A DNA stretch of 64,000 nucleotides from positions 1,488,001 through 1,552,000 of the forward strand of contig NZ_CP019082.1 in the NCBI RefSeq assembly GCF_001956985.1. Reading direction: 5' to 3'. Of the stretch, positions 28,625 to 37,339 are shown piece after piece. The position numbers were made by a program, and so were the translations under genes. Each line of letters starts with the position of its first letter. Within the stretch, counting starts at the first letter, position 1. The notes under the pieces are model-generated. The model was not told the DNA's origin. It was given only the letters and a program-made list of their open reading frames with translations, and searched no databases. This stretch comes from Paludisphaera borealis (GTDB lineage: Bacteria; Planctomycetota; Planctomycetia; Isosphaerales; Isosphaeraceae).

Positions 28625-30229
28625 ATGAACTTCAGGACGCTGACCAGGAAGACCTGGCTCATTGGGCCGGCGGCCGTGGCTCTCATGCTCGGCGCCGCCC
28701 AGCCGCAAGCCGCGCCCCGGGGCGCTCGGCCTGCGGAGCCGGCGCGGCCTGCAGCGCCCTCCGATTCGGATGCGCTCCCGCAGCCCCTTCCCGACGAACC
28801 GACGCCGGCCGAGCCCGCAGCCCTGGCGACGTCTTCCGACTCCACTCTGGGTGCCCCCCTTGTGCCGGAGCAGGAGATCCTGCCGATCGACCTTCCCGGC
28901 GCCCTTCGCCTCGCGGGGGCGCGCGACCTCGACATCGCCATCGCCCGCGAACAGGTGTTCGAGGCGCTCGCCGCATTGCAACAGGCTCGCGTGTTGTGGC
29001 TTCCGAGCATCTACATCGGACCGAACTGGATTCGACACGACGGCCAGGCTCAGACCGTCGAGGGGAAAGTCGAAACCATCAGTAAGAGTTCGTTGTTCCT
29101 CGGCGGCACGGCCGCCGCCGGATCGAGCGTCTCCGGCCCGGTGCCGGCCGGCGGTCCCGCCCAGGTCTCGGGGCTCACCTCCATCCTCCGATTCTCGGAC
29201 GCCATCTTCGAGCCTCTCTCGGCAAGCCAGGTCGTTGAAGCCCGCAAAGCTACGATCCAGACCGCGACGAACGACGCCCTGCTCGGCGTCGCGGAATCCT
29301 ATATGGACCTTCAGCAAGCGGCTGGCCGGCTCGCCATCGCCCGCGAAGCCGCGGCGAACGCCGAGAGTCTGGCGAGCCTCACCGCCTCCTATGCGCGGAG
29401 CGGAGCGGGCCTCGAAGCCGACTCGCGACGCAGCCTCGCCGAGCGGGACCGACAGCGGAAGAACGTCGAACTCGCCGTGGGGGAGCTTGAGACCGCATCG
29501 GCCGAACTCGTCCGTCGCACGAGGCTCGATCCACGCCTGGTCGTCGCGCCGATCGAGCCCCCCGAGATGGTGCTCCGGATCGTCCCCGACGGCTGTTCGG
29601 TGGACGATCTGGTCATCACGGGCTTGAGAAGCCGGCCGGAGCTCGTCGAGGCTCAGGCGCTCGTCCAGGCGACCATCATCCGCCTCAAGCAAGCGAAGCT
29701 CAGGCCGTTCATCCCGAGCCTCGCCTTCCGCTACTCGGGCGGCGGGTTCGGCGGCGGCGCCAACGGTTTCTTCGGCGATTTCAGTTCCCGGAGCGACGCC
29801 GACGTGAATCTCTACTGGGAACTCCAGAACCTGGGATTCGCCGACCAAGCCATCGCCAAGCAGCGGGCGGCCCAGCAACGCACGGCGAATCTCCAACTCT
29901 TGAAGATCCAGGACCGTGTCGCGGCCGAGGTCGTCGGGGCCGAGAAGCAGCGGATCGCGGCGTCGCGGCGAATGGAAGCCGCGAGTCGAGCCCTGCCCGA
30001 AGCCCAGGCGTCGCTCTCACTGAACTTGACGAACATCCGCCGAGGAGCAGGCCTCCCGGGGGCGACTCGTCCCATCGAGGTCCTTCAGCCCATCCAGGCC
30101 TTCGCCCAGGCGCGGACCGACTACCTGGACGCCGTCCTCGCCTACAACCGGGCCCAATTCCGACTCCTCCGAGCCCTGGGACGGCCCACAAGTCTTGAGC
30201 ACGGGACGACGCAGGCAGCCCGTCGCTGA
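28625..30229 (+). CDS. TolC family outer membrane efflux protein
   Basis: The outer-membrane channel of the tripartite pump with the upstream RND-adaptor fusion. A signal peptide (IGPAAVALMLGAAQPQAA) is followed by a Pro/Ala-rich linker. Two outer-membrane-efflux repeats follow: LAGARDLDIAIAREQVFEALAALQQARVLWLPSIYIGPNW, and in the second half LRSRPELVEAQALVQATIIRLKQAKLRPFIPSLAFRYSGGG with LYWELQNLGFADQAIAKQRAAQQ. Long helices rich in Ala, Glu and Gln form the periplasmic tunnel. AAGGAGG lies 5 bases before the ATG. 534 residues, full length. The gene ends 43 bp from the convergent sulfatase gene. Confidence 0.92.
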   Translation: MNFRTLTRKTWLIGPAAVALMLGAAQPQAAPRGARPAEPARPAAPSDSDALPQPLPDEPTPAEPAALATSSDSTLGAPLVPEQEILPIDLPGALRLAGARDLDIAIAREQVFEALAALQQARVLWLPSIYIGPNWIRHDGQAQTVEGKVETISKSSLFLGGTAAAGSSVSGPVPAGGPAQVSGLTSILRFSDAIFEPLSASQVVEARKATIQTATNDALLGVAESYMDLQQAAGRLAIAREAAANAESLASLTASYARSGAGLEADSRRSLAERDRQRKNVELAVGELETASAELVRRTRLDPRLVVAPIEPPEMVLRIVPDGCSVDDLVITGLRSRPELVEAQALVQATIIRLKQAKLRPFIPSLAFRYSGGGFGGGANGFFGDFSSRSDADVNLYWELQNLGFADQAIAKQRAAQQRTANLQLLKIQDRVAAEVVGAEKQRIAASRRMEAASRALPEAQASLSLNLTNIRRGAGLPGATRPIEVLQPIQAFAQARTDYLDAVLAYNRAQFRLLRALGRPTSLEHGTTQAARR

Positions 30230-30272
30230 TCCCAGCTTGGACAGGTGAAAATGGGGCGCAGCTCAGATCGTG

Positions 30273-31727
30273 CTAGCTCTTGGGAGCCGCCGACGCACCT
30301 TCACCAAACTGCTTCTCGTACCATTCTTTGTACGGGTTGACCTTGGGGCCGACCGCGTCTTCGTTTTCGAGGCGGGGGAGGACGTCCAGCCACCAGGCTT
30401 CGTAAGCCTTACGGAGCCGGGCGAGGACGTCGGGGTGGGCGGCGGCGACGTCGGTCTTCTGACCGGGGTCGGTTTGAAGGTCGTACAGCTCGGCGTTGTT
30501 GACGAGGGCGTAACGGTCGTCACGGATCGACACGCCGACGTACTTGAACGACTCGACCTTGCCGCGCTCCCAGCGGCCGACGTGGGCCACGAGCGTCCGG
30601 TTGGGCCAGTCGATTTTTTGATCCTTGAAGAACGGGACGAGGCTTCGGCCTTCGACTTGCCGGCGCGCTTCGGGGGAGAGGTCGGCGCCGACGACTTCGG
30701 CGATCGTGGGAAAGACGTCGATGTGGGCGGTCAGGGCCGAGACGTCGCGGCCCCCTTCGATCGCCGCGGGCCATCGCCAGAACGCCGGGACGCGGATACC
30801 GCCCTCGTAGGGCGTCACCTTCGCGCCGCGCATGCCGGCGTTGAAGATCGGGACGCCGATCGTCCCGCCGTTGTCGGTCATGAAGATGACGAGGGTGTCG
30901 CGTTCGAGTCCCCACTGCTTCAGGGCCGCCGTCAGCCGGCCGAAGTTGTCGTCGATGTTCTCAATCATGCCGTAGAACCGGGCGACGTTCTCGGGGACCT
31001 CGCCGGCGTGGCGTTTGGCGTAGTCGGCCGGGCATTGCAAGGGCGTGTGCGCCGCGTTGGGGGTGATGAAGGCGAAGAACGGCGCGTCGGCCTTGCGCTT
31101 GGCGTCGATCCACGTGAGGGCCTGGTTGAAGAACACGTCGGTGCAGTAGCCGTCGGTCTTCTCGAAGACGCCGTTGTGGCGGATCGCCGGGCTGAAGTAG
31201 GTGTTGCCGGGGGCGTCGCCGCAACTTCCCGGGTAGCTCTGGCCGATCCCACCGGCTCCATGGACGAACGTCTCGTCGAACCCCCGGCGCTCGGGTTGAT
31301 ACGCCTGCTCGTCGCCCAGGTGCCACTTGCCGAAGATCCCGGTCGTGTAGCCGTCGGCCTTGAGCACCTGGGCGAAGGTCGTCGCCTTCAGGCTCAGCCG
31401 CTCGCGCTCGGCGATCGTATGCGTCACCCCCGACTTGAACTCATGCCGCCCCGTTAAAAGCGCGGCGCGGGTCGGGGCGCAGGTCGGGCTGACGTGGAAG
31501 TTCGTGAACCGGACGCTCTGCTTCTGGAAGGCGTCGATGTTCGGCGTGTGGATGATCGGGTTGCCCAGGCACGAGAAGTCGCCGTAACCGACGTCGTCCG
31601 GCATGACGATGATGATGTTCGGCTTCGACGCCGGCGCGGCCGAAGCCGAGACGCCCGGCGCGAGGCACGCGATCCAAAAGCTGACTCCGATGGTGAACGG
31701 CAAGACCCGGACCCGATACGTCAACAT
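30273..31727 (-). CDS. Secreted formylglycine-dependent sulfatase
   Basis: Hydrolyses sulfate esters outside the cytoplasm. A signal peptide (TIGVSFWIACLAPGVSASA) is followed by the sulfatase N-terminal metal motif PNIIIVMPDDVGYGDFSCLGNP and the modification site CAPTRAALLTGRH (C-x-P-x-R, Cys converted to formylglycine, about residue 88). Later motifs are GKWHLGDEQAYQPERRGFDETF and IFMTDNGGTIGVPIFN. At 484 residues it is a standard arylsulfatase-type (S1) protein. Planctomycetes carry many such genes for degrading sulfated polysaccharides. AGGAGG lies close (3 bases) to the ATG. Substrate unknown. Confidence 0.93.
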   Translation of the reverse strand: MLTYRVRVLPFTIGVSFWIACLAPGVSASAAPASKPNIIIVMPDDVGYGDFSCLGNPIIHTPNIDAFQKQSVRFTNFHVSPTCAPTRAALLTGRHEFKSGVTHTIAERERLSLKATTFAQVLKADGYTTGIFGKWHLGDEQAYQPERRGFDETFVHGAGGIGQSYPGSCGDAPGNTYFSPAIRHNGVFEKTDGYCTDVFFNQALTWIDAKRKADAPFFAFITPNAAHTPLQCPADYAKRHAGEVPENVARFYGMIENIDDNFGRLTAALKQWGLERDTLVIFMTDNGGTIGVPIFNAGMRGAKVTPYEGGIRVPAFWRWPAAIEGGRDVSALTAHIDVFPTIAEVVGADLSPEARRQVEGRSLVPFFKDQKIDWPNRTLVAHVGRWERGKVESFKYVGVSIRDDRYALVNNAELYDLQTDPGQKTDVAAAHPDVLARLRKAYEAWWLDVLPRLENEDAVGPKVNPYKEWYEKQFGEGASAAPKS

Positions 31728-32229
31728 GCACCTCCTCTTGGTTCGATCCGCGGGCGTTATCGCCGCCAGACATGCTGATGATCTGGTTCATCGTCCCCAG
31801 CCGGATTGTCGGTCGCGTCCGGGCGATAGGTCCAAAACTGCAAGATACCAGTGGACGGATCTCGCGGCTATCAGGTCGTCCTCGACCCGGTCGAGCCGAC
31901 CGCCGTCCTGAAAACGAAACATCCTGGTGACTTCTCAGGCGACTCCATGGAATTCGCGTTTCCCTTGCACAAGCACGCGTCGCCATCGGTTGTGAAGAAG
32001 ATTTAATATTGGGCGCTTTGATCCGAATCGTGCTTCCGTCCATGAATCCCTGCGCGACGCCGACGGCCACCAACCGCTTCATCGCATCGCGGGCGAGCCG
32101 TCACGGAACACTCTCAGAAAAGTCGGGACGCTTGCGATCGCGATATCGCTGAATTCCCTAGTCGGGTTCCGTCCGGGCGGATCGGAACATCAATGGATCA
32201 ACCGTCAGGATCAGGATCGAAAGCAACCA
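31728..32229. other. 500-bp intergenic region, no supported gene
   Basis: The divergent gap between the secreted sulfatase and the 66-residue protein operon. It is less GC-rich than its surroundings, with AT-rich patches (AAGAAGATTTAATATTGG at about 31993), consistent with promoters. No frame resembles protein, and no strong repeat or hairpin stands out. Confidence 0.5.
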
Positions 32230-32430
32230 ATGGCCACATTATTCCTTGCCGATGTCGGGCCGCTGCTTGAACAGGCCGCTTTCACGTCGGTGTGGGCGTA
32301 TCTCGACCCCGGCGCGGGAAGCATGCTCTTCCAGGTCGTGATCGCCGGCTTGTTGAGTTCGATGTTCTTCGCCAAGAATTCCTACCATCTCGTTCGGGGC
32401 CGGCTGTTCGCGAAGAAATCCAAGATATGA
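32230..32430 (+). CDS. Small membrane protein (66 aa), first gene of a three-gene operon
   Basis: 66 residues with a YLDPGAGSMLFQ motif (about 24-35) leading into a single membrane helix (VVIAGLLSSMFFAKNSY) and a basic tail. I recall similar YLDPGAGS small proteins in bacterial envelope-polysaccharide contexts, but have no function to assign. Its TGA overlaps the ATG of the methyltransferase gene (ATGA), which supports both being translated and coupled. Confidence 0.75.
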   Translation: MATLFLADVGPLLEQAAFTSVWAYLDPGAGSMLFQVVIAGLLSSMFFAKNSYHLVRGRLFAKKSKI

Positions 32431-33809
32431 TCACGCATGCACTGTCGGCGACGTCGTTCCGCGATCCCGCCGGCTTCATGTTCGAGGACGACGGGACCCT
32501 GTTCCGACAGGTCAATCGAACTTATCGCGGGCATTACGATCACCTCATCGCGTCGGGCCTGTACGAGGACCTGACTCGGGAGGATTTCCTCGTCCCGCAC
32601 GAGGAGGTCGATTCGACGGGACCGGTTCCGGAGCTGGTCTACAAGGTCATCGCCCCCCGACCTGTCGAATTTATTTCCTATCCCTACGAATGGTGCTTCA
32701 GTCAACTTCGAGATGCCGCGCTTCTGACGCTGGCGGTGCAGCGCCAGGCGCTGGCGCACGGCATGTCGTTGAAGGATGCGAGCGTCTACAACGTCCAGTT
32801 CCATCGGGGCCGGCCGATCTTCATCGACACGCTCTCGTTCGAGACCTACCGCGAAGGCGAGCCCTGGGTCGCGTACCGCCAGTTCTGTCAGCACTTCCTC
32901 GCGCCGTTGGCCTTGATGAGCCTGGTCGACAGGCGGTTGAATCAGCTCTGTCGGACGAACCTCGACGGAATTCCGCTCGAGCTGGCGGCGCGACTCTTGC
33001 CGAATCGCTCCCGGCTCCGACCGGGCCTGGCGATCCACTTGCATCTGCACGCGTCGATGACTCGGTCGGTCGCGCGGAATCCCCGGGCCCCGAGCGGCCG
33101 ACGGTTCAGCCGCCATGCGTTGCTCGGGCTGATCGACCACCTCGAAACGACGATCAACCGCCTGCGCGACCGCCCCGCCGGTCGAGGGTGGATCGAGTAC
33201 TATCAGGACAACACCTATACGGCGGAGTCGATCGAGACCAAGGCGAGCGCGGTCGCCGCGCATCTGGACCGGGTCAAGCCCGGGCGCGTTTGGGATCTCG
33301 GGGCGAACACCGGCCGATTCAGCCGGATCGCGAGCGAACGGTCGATCTCCACGATCTCGTTCGATCTCGACGTCGACTGCGTCGAGGCCAATTATCAGGA
33401 GGTCAAGCGGCGGGCCGATCCCTTCCTCCTGCCGCTCGAACTCGATCTGTTGAACCCAAGTCCGGCGTCGGGCTGGTTGAACCAGGAGCGGCCCTCGCTA
33501 CTTGATCGGGGGAAGCCGGACCTCGTCCTCGCGCTGGCCTTGATCCACCATCTGGCTTTCACGGGCAACCTGCCGCTGGAGGGCGTCGCCAGGTTCTTCG
33601 ATCGGCTCGCCCCCTGGCTGGTGATCGAATTCGTCCCCCCGAACGATCCGCAAGTCGCGAGGCTCAGGCAGTCCGTCGACGGCCTGCACCATCGCTATGA
33701 TCAGAGCCACTTCGAGTCGTGTTTCGGCCGGTATTTCGAGCTGGTGAATTCGCAGCCGATCCTGGATTCCGGCCGGGTCCTGTACCTGTTCCGCCGGAGA
33801 AGCGGGTGA
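32427..33809 (+). CDS. Class I SAM-dependent methyltransferase
   Basis: 460 residues. The start at 32427 overlaps the upstream stop as ATGA. The N-terminal half (SFRDPAGFMFEDDGTLFRQVNRTYRGHYDHL) has no catalytic motif I recognise but reads like the family-specific substrate domain, with a YEWCFSQLRDAALLTL helix. The Rossmann methyltransferase core begins at about residue 285 with motif I VWDLGANTGRFSRIA, then the acidic end of strand 2 (ISFDLDVD) and a DLVLALALIHHLAF motif IV region. Neighbours suggest a membrane-linked glycan or envelope substrate. The stop overlaps the next start (TGATG). Confidence 0.85.
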   Translation: MITHALSATSFRDPAGFMFEDDGTLFRQVNRTYRGHYDHLIASGLYEDLTREDFLVPHEEVDSTGPVPELVYKVIAPRPVEFISYPYEWCFSQLRDAALLTLAVQRQALAHGMSLKDASVYNVQFHRGRPIFIDTLSFETYREGEPWVAYRQFCQHFLAPLALMSLVDRRLNQLCRTNLDGIPLELAARLLPNRSRLRPGLAIHLHLHASMTRSVARNPRAPSGRRFSRHALLGLIDHLETTINRLRDRPAGRGWIEYYQDNTYTAESIETKASAVAAHLDRVKPGRVWDLGANTGRFSRIASERSISTISFDLDVDCVEANYQEVKRRADPFLLPLELDLLNPSPASGWLNQERPSLLDRGKPDLVLALALIHHLAFTGNLPLEGVARFFDRLAPWLVIEFVPPNDPQVARLRQSVDGLHHRYDQSHFESCFGRYFELVNSQPILDSGRVLYLFRRRSG

Positions 33810-35443
33810 TGATGAGACGATGGGTTCTGCACCCGTTCCTGCTCGCGATCTACCCGATCCTGGCGCTTTTCTCGCGTAACGTATACGAGACGCGGCCGAT
33901 CGAACTGGCGTGGCCGATCCTCCTGGTCGTGCTCGGGACTTCGGCGGTCTGGGCCGTATGGTGGCTCTTTGTGAGGGACGTTCAAAAGGCCGGCTTGCTC
34001 GCGAGCCTCTGCGTCGTCCTGTTTTTCACCGTAGCCCGAATCACCGAGATCGCGAACCATCAACTCAGCGAGCTGAGTGCGTACTGGGTGCAGACGTCGG
34101 TGAGAATCTGGCCTCCATACGCCATCGCGCCGGAGATCGTCTTATTCCTCGTTCTCTGCGCGCTGGTTGTGAGATGGGTGAAGAAGCCGGGGACGCTGAC
34201 GGCCGCGCTCAACCTTTTCGCCATCGTCCTGATTGCGATGCCGGTGAGCTGGATCGCGCTGGCGAAGGCGTCGACCGAGTCGAGGGCGACCCGGCGCGTC
34301 GAGCCGTTCGCGATCGCGCCCTCCGCCGAAAGCCGGCCCGACATTTACTACATCATCCTCGACGCCTACGCGCGCACCGACGTGATGCAGGCTCTGTTCG
34401 ACTTCGACAACAACCCGTTCCTTGAGAGCCTCGAGCGCAAGGGCTTCCACGTCACGAGGCGGAGTACGGCCAACTACTGCCAGACGCCCCTCTGCCTTTC
34501 CTCCTCGCTCAACTCCACCTACCTCGACGACCTGGTCCAGGGATTGGGCCGAGACCAGACCGAGCTGCGTGGTTTCATCGGCCGCAACCGAATCGTCGAG
34601 ACGCTCCGGCCTCTCGGCTACAAGTTCGTGACCTTCTCGACCGGTTTCGAGCCGACCGAGCACCCCGAGGCCGACGCTTACTACGCTCCCTTCCACCAGC
34701 TAAGCGAGTTTCACCGCCTGCTCGTCGACGTGACGCCGCTGGGCGCCTTGTTTCTCAACCCGAGTCGCGCGGACCTGTTCACGATGGCGCGCGAGCGGGT
34801 CTTGTACCTCCTCGACAACCTGGCGGACGTGGCCGCCGACCGCACGCCGACGTTCACCTTCGCGCACATCCTTTGCCCGCATCCTCCGTTCGTGTTCGGC
34901 GAGGATGGAGAAGACGTGAGCCATCGCGACGATCGGTTTTTTCTGACCGACGGCCAGAAATTCCTGGGAACGGCGGCCGATCCGGAGATCTATCGACGAG
35001 GCTACCGCGCGCAGGCGATCTTCTTGACGCGGCGGATCGAGCAGGTCATCGACCGCATCCTGGCAGAGTCGCCCGAGCCGCCGATCATCATCCTGCAATC
35101 GGATCACGGTTCAGGCTGGAAACTCGACATGCACAGCCTCGACCGCACCGATCTGAAGGAGCGGATGAGCATCCTGAACGCCTACTATTTCCCGGGCCAG
35201 CGCTATCACGAGCTGCGGGACACGATCTCGCCGGTGAACTCGTTCCGGGTCGTCCTGAACACCTTCTTCGGCGGCCGGCTTCCCTATCTGCCCGACCAGA
35301 GCTTCTATTCGACCTGGGACGACCCGTACGCGTTCATCGACGTCTCATCGAGGGTCCACGGCCGGCTCTATGACGAGGAGCCGCAGGCGACTCCAGAAGC
35401 TTCGGAACTGGAGCCAGAACCGGATTCGACTTCGGGCGAATAG
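33809..35443 (+). CDS. Membrane-anchored sulfatase/phosphatase-superfamily enzyme
   Basis: The start at 33809 overlaps the methyltransferase stop. The 544-residue product has about five N-terminal membrane helices (PFLLAIYPILALF, LAWPILLVVLGTSAVWAVWWLF, GLLASLCVVLFFTV, APEIVLFLVLCALVV, LNLFAIVLIAMPVSWIAL) and then an exported alkaline-phosphatase-like domain. Its metal site fits RPDIYYIILDAYAR, with a possible nucleophile region TANYCQTPLCLSSSLN, a His in ILCPHPPFVF and a late IILQSDHGSG. This layout resembles LTA synthase/phosphoethanolamine-transferase-type enzymes that move head groups onto envelope glycans. No C-x-P-x-R is present, so it is not a formylglycine sulfatase. Confidence 0.8.
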   Translation: MMRRWVLHPFLLAIYPILALFSRNVYETRPIELAWPILLVVLGTSAVWAVWWLFVRDVQKAGLLASLCVVLFFTVARITEIANHQLSELSAYWVQTSVRIWPPYAIAPEIVLFLVLCALVVRWVKKPGTLTAALNLFAIVLIAMPVSWIALAKASTESRATRRVEPFAIAPSAESRPDIYYIILDAYARTDVMQALFDFDNNPFLESLERKGFHVTRRSTANYCQTPLCLSSSLNSTYLDDLVQGLGRDQTELRGFIGRNRIVETLRPLGYKFVTFSTGFEPTEHPEADAYYAPFHQLSEFHRLLVDVTPLGALFLNPSRADLFTMARERVLYLLDNLADVAADRTPTFTFAHILCPHPPFVFGEDGEDVSHRDDRFFLTDGQKFLGTAADPEIYRRGYRAQAIFLTRRIEQVIDRILAESPEPPIIILQSDHGSGWKLDMHSLDRTDLKERMSILNAYYFPGQRYHELRDTISPVNSFRVVLNTFFGGRLPYLPDQSFYSTWDDPYAFIDVSSRVHGRLYDEEPQATPEASELEPEPDSTSGE

Positions 35444-35458
35444 TCGCGTCGGAATCAA

Positions 35459-35484
35459 AACAACCCGGGAGTTCCCGGGTTGTT
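35459..35484 (-). terminator. Intrinsic terminator between convergent transcripts
   Basis: An 11-bp perfect stem (AACAACCCGGG / CCCGGGTTGTT) with a 4-nt AGTT loop. Read on the minus strand the stem ends in TTGTTTTGATT, giving a U-tract for the anti-sigma transcript ending at 35522. It also lies 16 bp after the plus-strand stop at 35443 and could stop that transcript as well. Confidence 0.85.
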
Positions 35485-35521
35485 GGTTCGATCACGACTT
35501 GCGGCGAGGTTCGAGTCCGAT

Positions 35522-36493
35522 TCAGCGGTTGTCGGAGCCGACGAACGGCACCATGACGGGCAGGACGACGGCGTCGTGCTCGTTGAGGCCGGGCTGCATC
35601 TGGCGGGCGTTGTTGAGATAGAGGTCGAGGTCGTTGGGGCTGATCCGGCGGTTCGAGTGCCAGCGGACGCCGCCGTCGCTGTAGAGGACGTTCTGGCCGG
35701 AGCCGCCGTGGTTGGGGCTGTTACGGTCGATGACTCCGAGGTGGGCGTCCTGGGGCGGCTGGTCGGCGACCACCGCGATCAGCGAGGCCGGCCGGGCTTC
35801 GAGCGGGCCGAGGCGGCCCGAGCCGCGACGGTAGCCGGCGTTGTAACCGTAGTCCCAGGAGACGAGCTTCTGGTACTGCGCGGGGTCAGACTTCCGCAGG
35901 TCGTCGATCTGTTCGAAGGAGTCCATGCGGCCGGCGGCGTGCACGGCGCACTTGCCGTTGCAGGGGCAGTCGAGGACCGACAGGTCGGTGAGCATGCCGG
36001 CGTCGTGGAGGATCGCCGCGAACAGGCCGCTGTGCGCGTCGGCCCGGTCGTTCGGCGGGTAGGGATACGATGGGTGGAGCGTGGCGTATTGCGCCAGGCT
36101 GCTGCCGATCTGCGCCAGGTTGAACACGCACCCGGCCTGATTCATGCGTTCTCGCGACCGCTGAATGGCTGGCATCAGGGTGAGCAGGCCGGCGATGAAG
36201 ATGGAGGCGGCGACCGCGAAATCCGCCCATCGAAAAGGGACCTGGACCGGAACGTAGTCGAGGATCGACCGGCCTTTGCTGCGGGAGTGGGCCACGAGAG
36301 CGAGGGTCCGGTGCGACAGGCCGGCGGGTGGGTTGAAGGTGTAGCCGTCGTCGACGAGCTGGTGGACGGCGTGGCGGACGCGGTGAGCCTTGGCCGCGAA
36401 TTCCGGGTCGGTTCGACCGGCTTCCTCGAGCTCGCGTCTCCGCGGGTCGTCGAGCTGGCCAAGGGCGAAATCGAGCATCTCTTCGGAGTTCAT
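35522..36493 (-). CDS. Putative anti-sigma factor with DUF1559-like exported domain
   Basis: The N-terminus (EEMLDFALGQLDDPRRRELEEAGRTDPEFAAKAHRVR) has the short helical look of an anti-sigma cytoplasmic domain. One membrane helix follows (WADFAVAASIFIAGLLTLMPAI, about 118-140), then an exported part beginning with a pilin-like MNQAGCVFNLAQIGSSLAQYA, a Cys cluster (LDCPCNGKCAV), and ending with NHGGSGQNVLYSDGGVRWH. That last block resembles the H-x9-DG signature of DUF1559 proteins. Start at 36493, 4 bp after the ECF sigma stop, so the pair is co-expressed. I infer that the exported domain senses an envelope signal and the N-terminus holds the sigma factor. 323 residues. Confidence 0.7.
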   Translation of the reverse strand: MNSEEMLDFALGQLDDPRRRELEEAGRTDPEFAAKAHRVRHAVHQLVDDGYTFNPPAGLSHRTLALVAHSRSKGRSILDYVPVQVPFRWADFAVAASIFIAGLLTLMPAIQRSRERMNQAGCVFNLAQIGSSLAQYATLHPSYPYPPNDRADAHSGLFAAILHDAGMLTDLSVLDCPCNGKCAVHAAGRMDSFEQIDDLRKSDPAQYQKLVSWDYGYNAGYRRGSGRLGPLEARPASLIAVVADQPPQDAHLGVIDRNSPNHGGSGQNVLYSDGGVRWHSNRRISPNDLDLYLNNARQMQPGLNEHDAVVLPVMVPFVGSDNR

Positions 36494-36497
36494 GGCG

Positions 36498-37139
36498 TCA
36501 ATCTTTCCCGTCCCGATGAGCGGTTCGTGCCATTTGCTGTAGCTTGGCGAGCGCGGCGTGCAGCCGCGACTTCACGGTTCCGACGGGGATCTTGAGAATA
36601 TCGGCGATCTCGCGATATTTCAGATCCTGATGGTAGGCGAGGATCAGCGTCTGGCGAAGCGAATCCGGCAGACGTTCGATGCTGTCGCGCACCCACTGTT
36701 GTCTCTCCTGCTCCTGCAAGTCCGCAAGCGGGCCTGAATCGTCGTTGACGAGCATGTCCAGCAGCGACCCGCTCTCGGAATCGGCTTGCGCCGGGGCGAG
36801 ACGCTGATCGAGGCTGACGGTCGGGTGCCTTCCCACTTTCCGGAGCGTGTCGACGGCCTGATGCGTGGCGATGGCGTAAAGCCAGGGACGAAACGGCCTG
36901 CCGTCCTCGTACAACCCTCGCTTCAAATGGATCTGTAAGAATGTGTTCTGGAACACATCCTCGGCCAGCGAAGGGTCCCCGAGATACCGCGCCAGGTAGC
37001 GGAACAGCTCGCGCTCGTAGCGGTGGACGAGCTCGTTGAACAAGACTTCGGCGCCGTGGTCGCGATACCGGCGCATCAGGTCCTCGTCCGTCAACTGGGC
37101 GAGGTCTTCCGCCGAATCCGACCCGATCACCTTAACCAT
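36498..37139 (-). CDS. ECF-type RNA polymerase sigma factor
   Basis: Directs RNA polymerase to a specific promoter set. The sigma-70 region 2 is clear (LMRRYRDHGAEVLFNELVHRYERELFRYLARYLGDPSLAEDVFQNTFLQIHLKRGLYEDGRPFRPWLYAIATHQAVDTLRK), followed by a short linker of about 50 residues and region 4 (SIERLPDSLRQTLILAYHQDLKYREIADILKIPVGTVKSRLHAALAKLQQ). I choose the ATG at 37139; an upstream in-frame start at 37172 would add an unlikely LNLRPRRC leader. 213 residues. The adjacent anti-sigma gene makes this a classical envelope-signal pair; many planctomycete ECFs are of this group. Confidence 0.93.
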   Translation of the reverse strand: MVKVIGSDSAEDLAQLTDEDLMRRYRDHGAEVLFNELVHRYERELFRYLARYLGDPSLAEDVFQNTFLQIHLKRGLYEDGRPFRPWLYAIATHQAVDTLRKVGRHPTVSLDQRLAPAQADSESGSLLDMLVNDDSGPLADLQEQERQQWVRDSIERLPDSLRQTLILAYHQDLKYREIADILKIPVGTVKSRLHAALAKLQQMARTAHRDGKD

Positions 37140-37339
37140 AGCTACGCACCGCCGAGGCCGAAGGTTCAGCACTCGTTTCGAGGAAGTTCAGGACGCCGCC
37201 GCGACCGTCGGACCCCTTCGACATCGGGTCGAGAGGCCGTAAGCGAAAGAACTAGACGATCTTCAGTCGAAACCGACGTACTGTCAAGCCGTCGGTTTCC
37301 ACGGCGTTTTCGGGTTGGAGGACGCATCCGGGCTTGGAA

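Noticed and set aside
35459-35484. Reading the hairpin as a riboswitch or attenuator
   Set aside because: It lies after the stop codons of two convergent transcripts and has a simple stem with a U-tract, so terminator is the simpler call.
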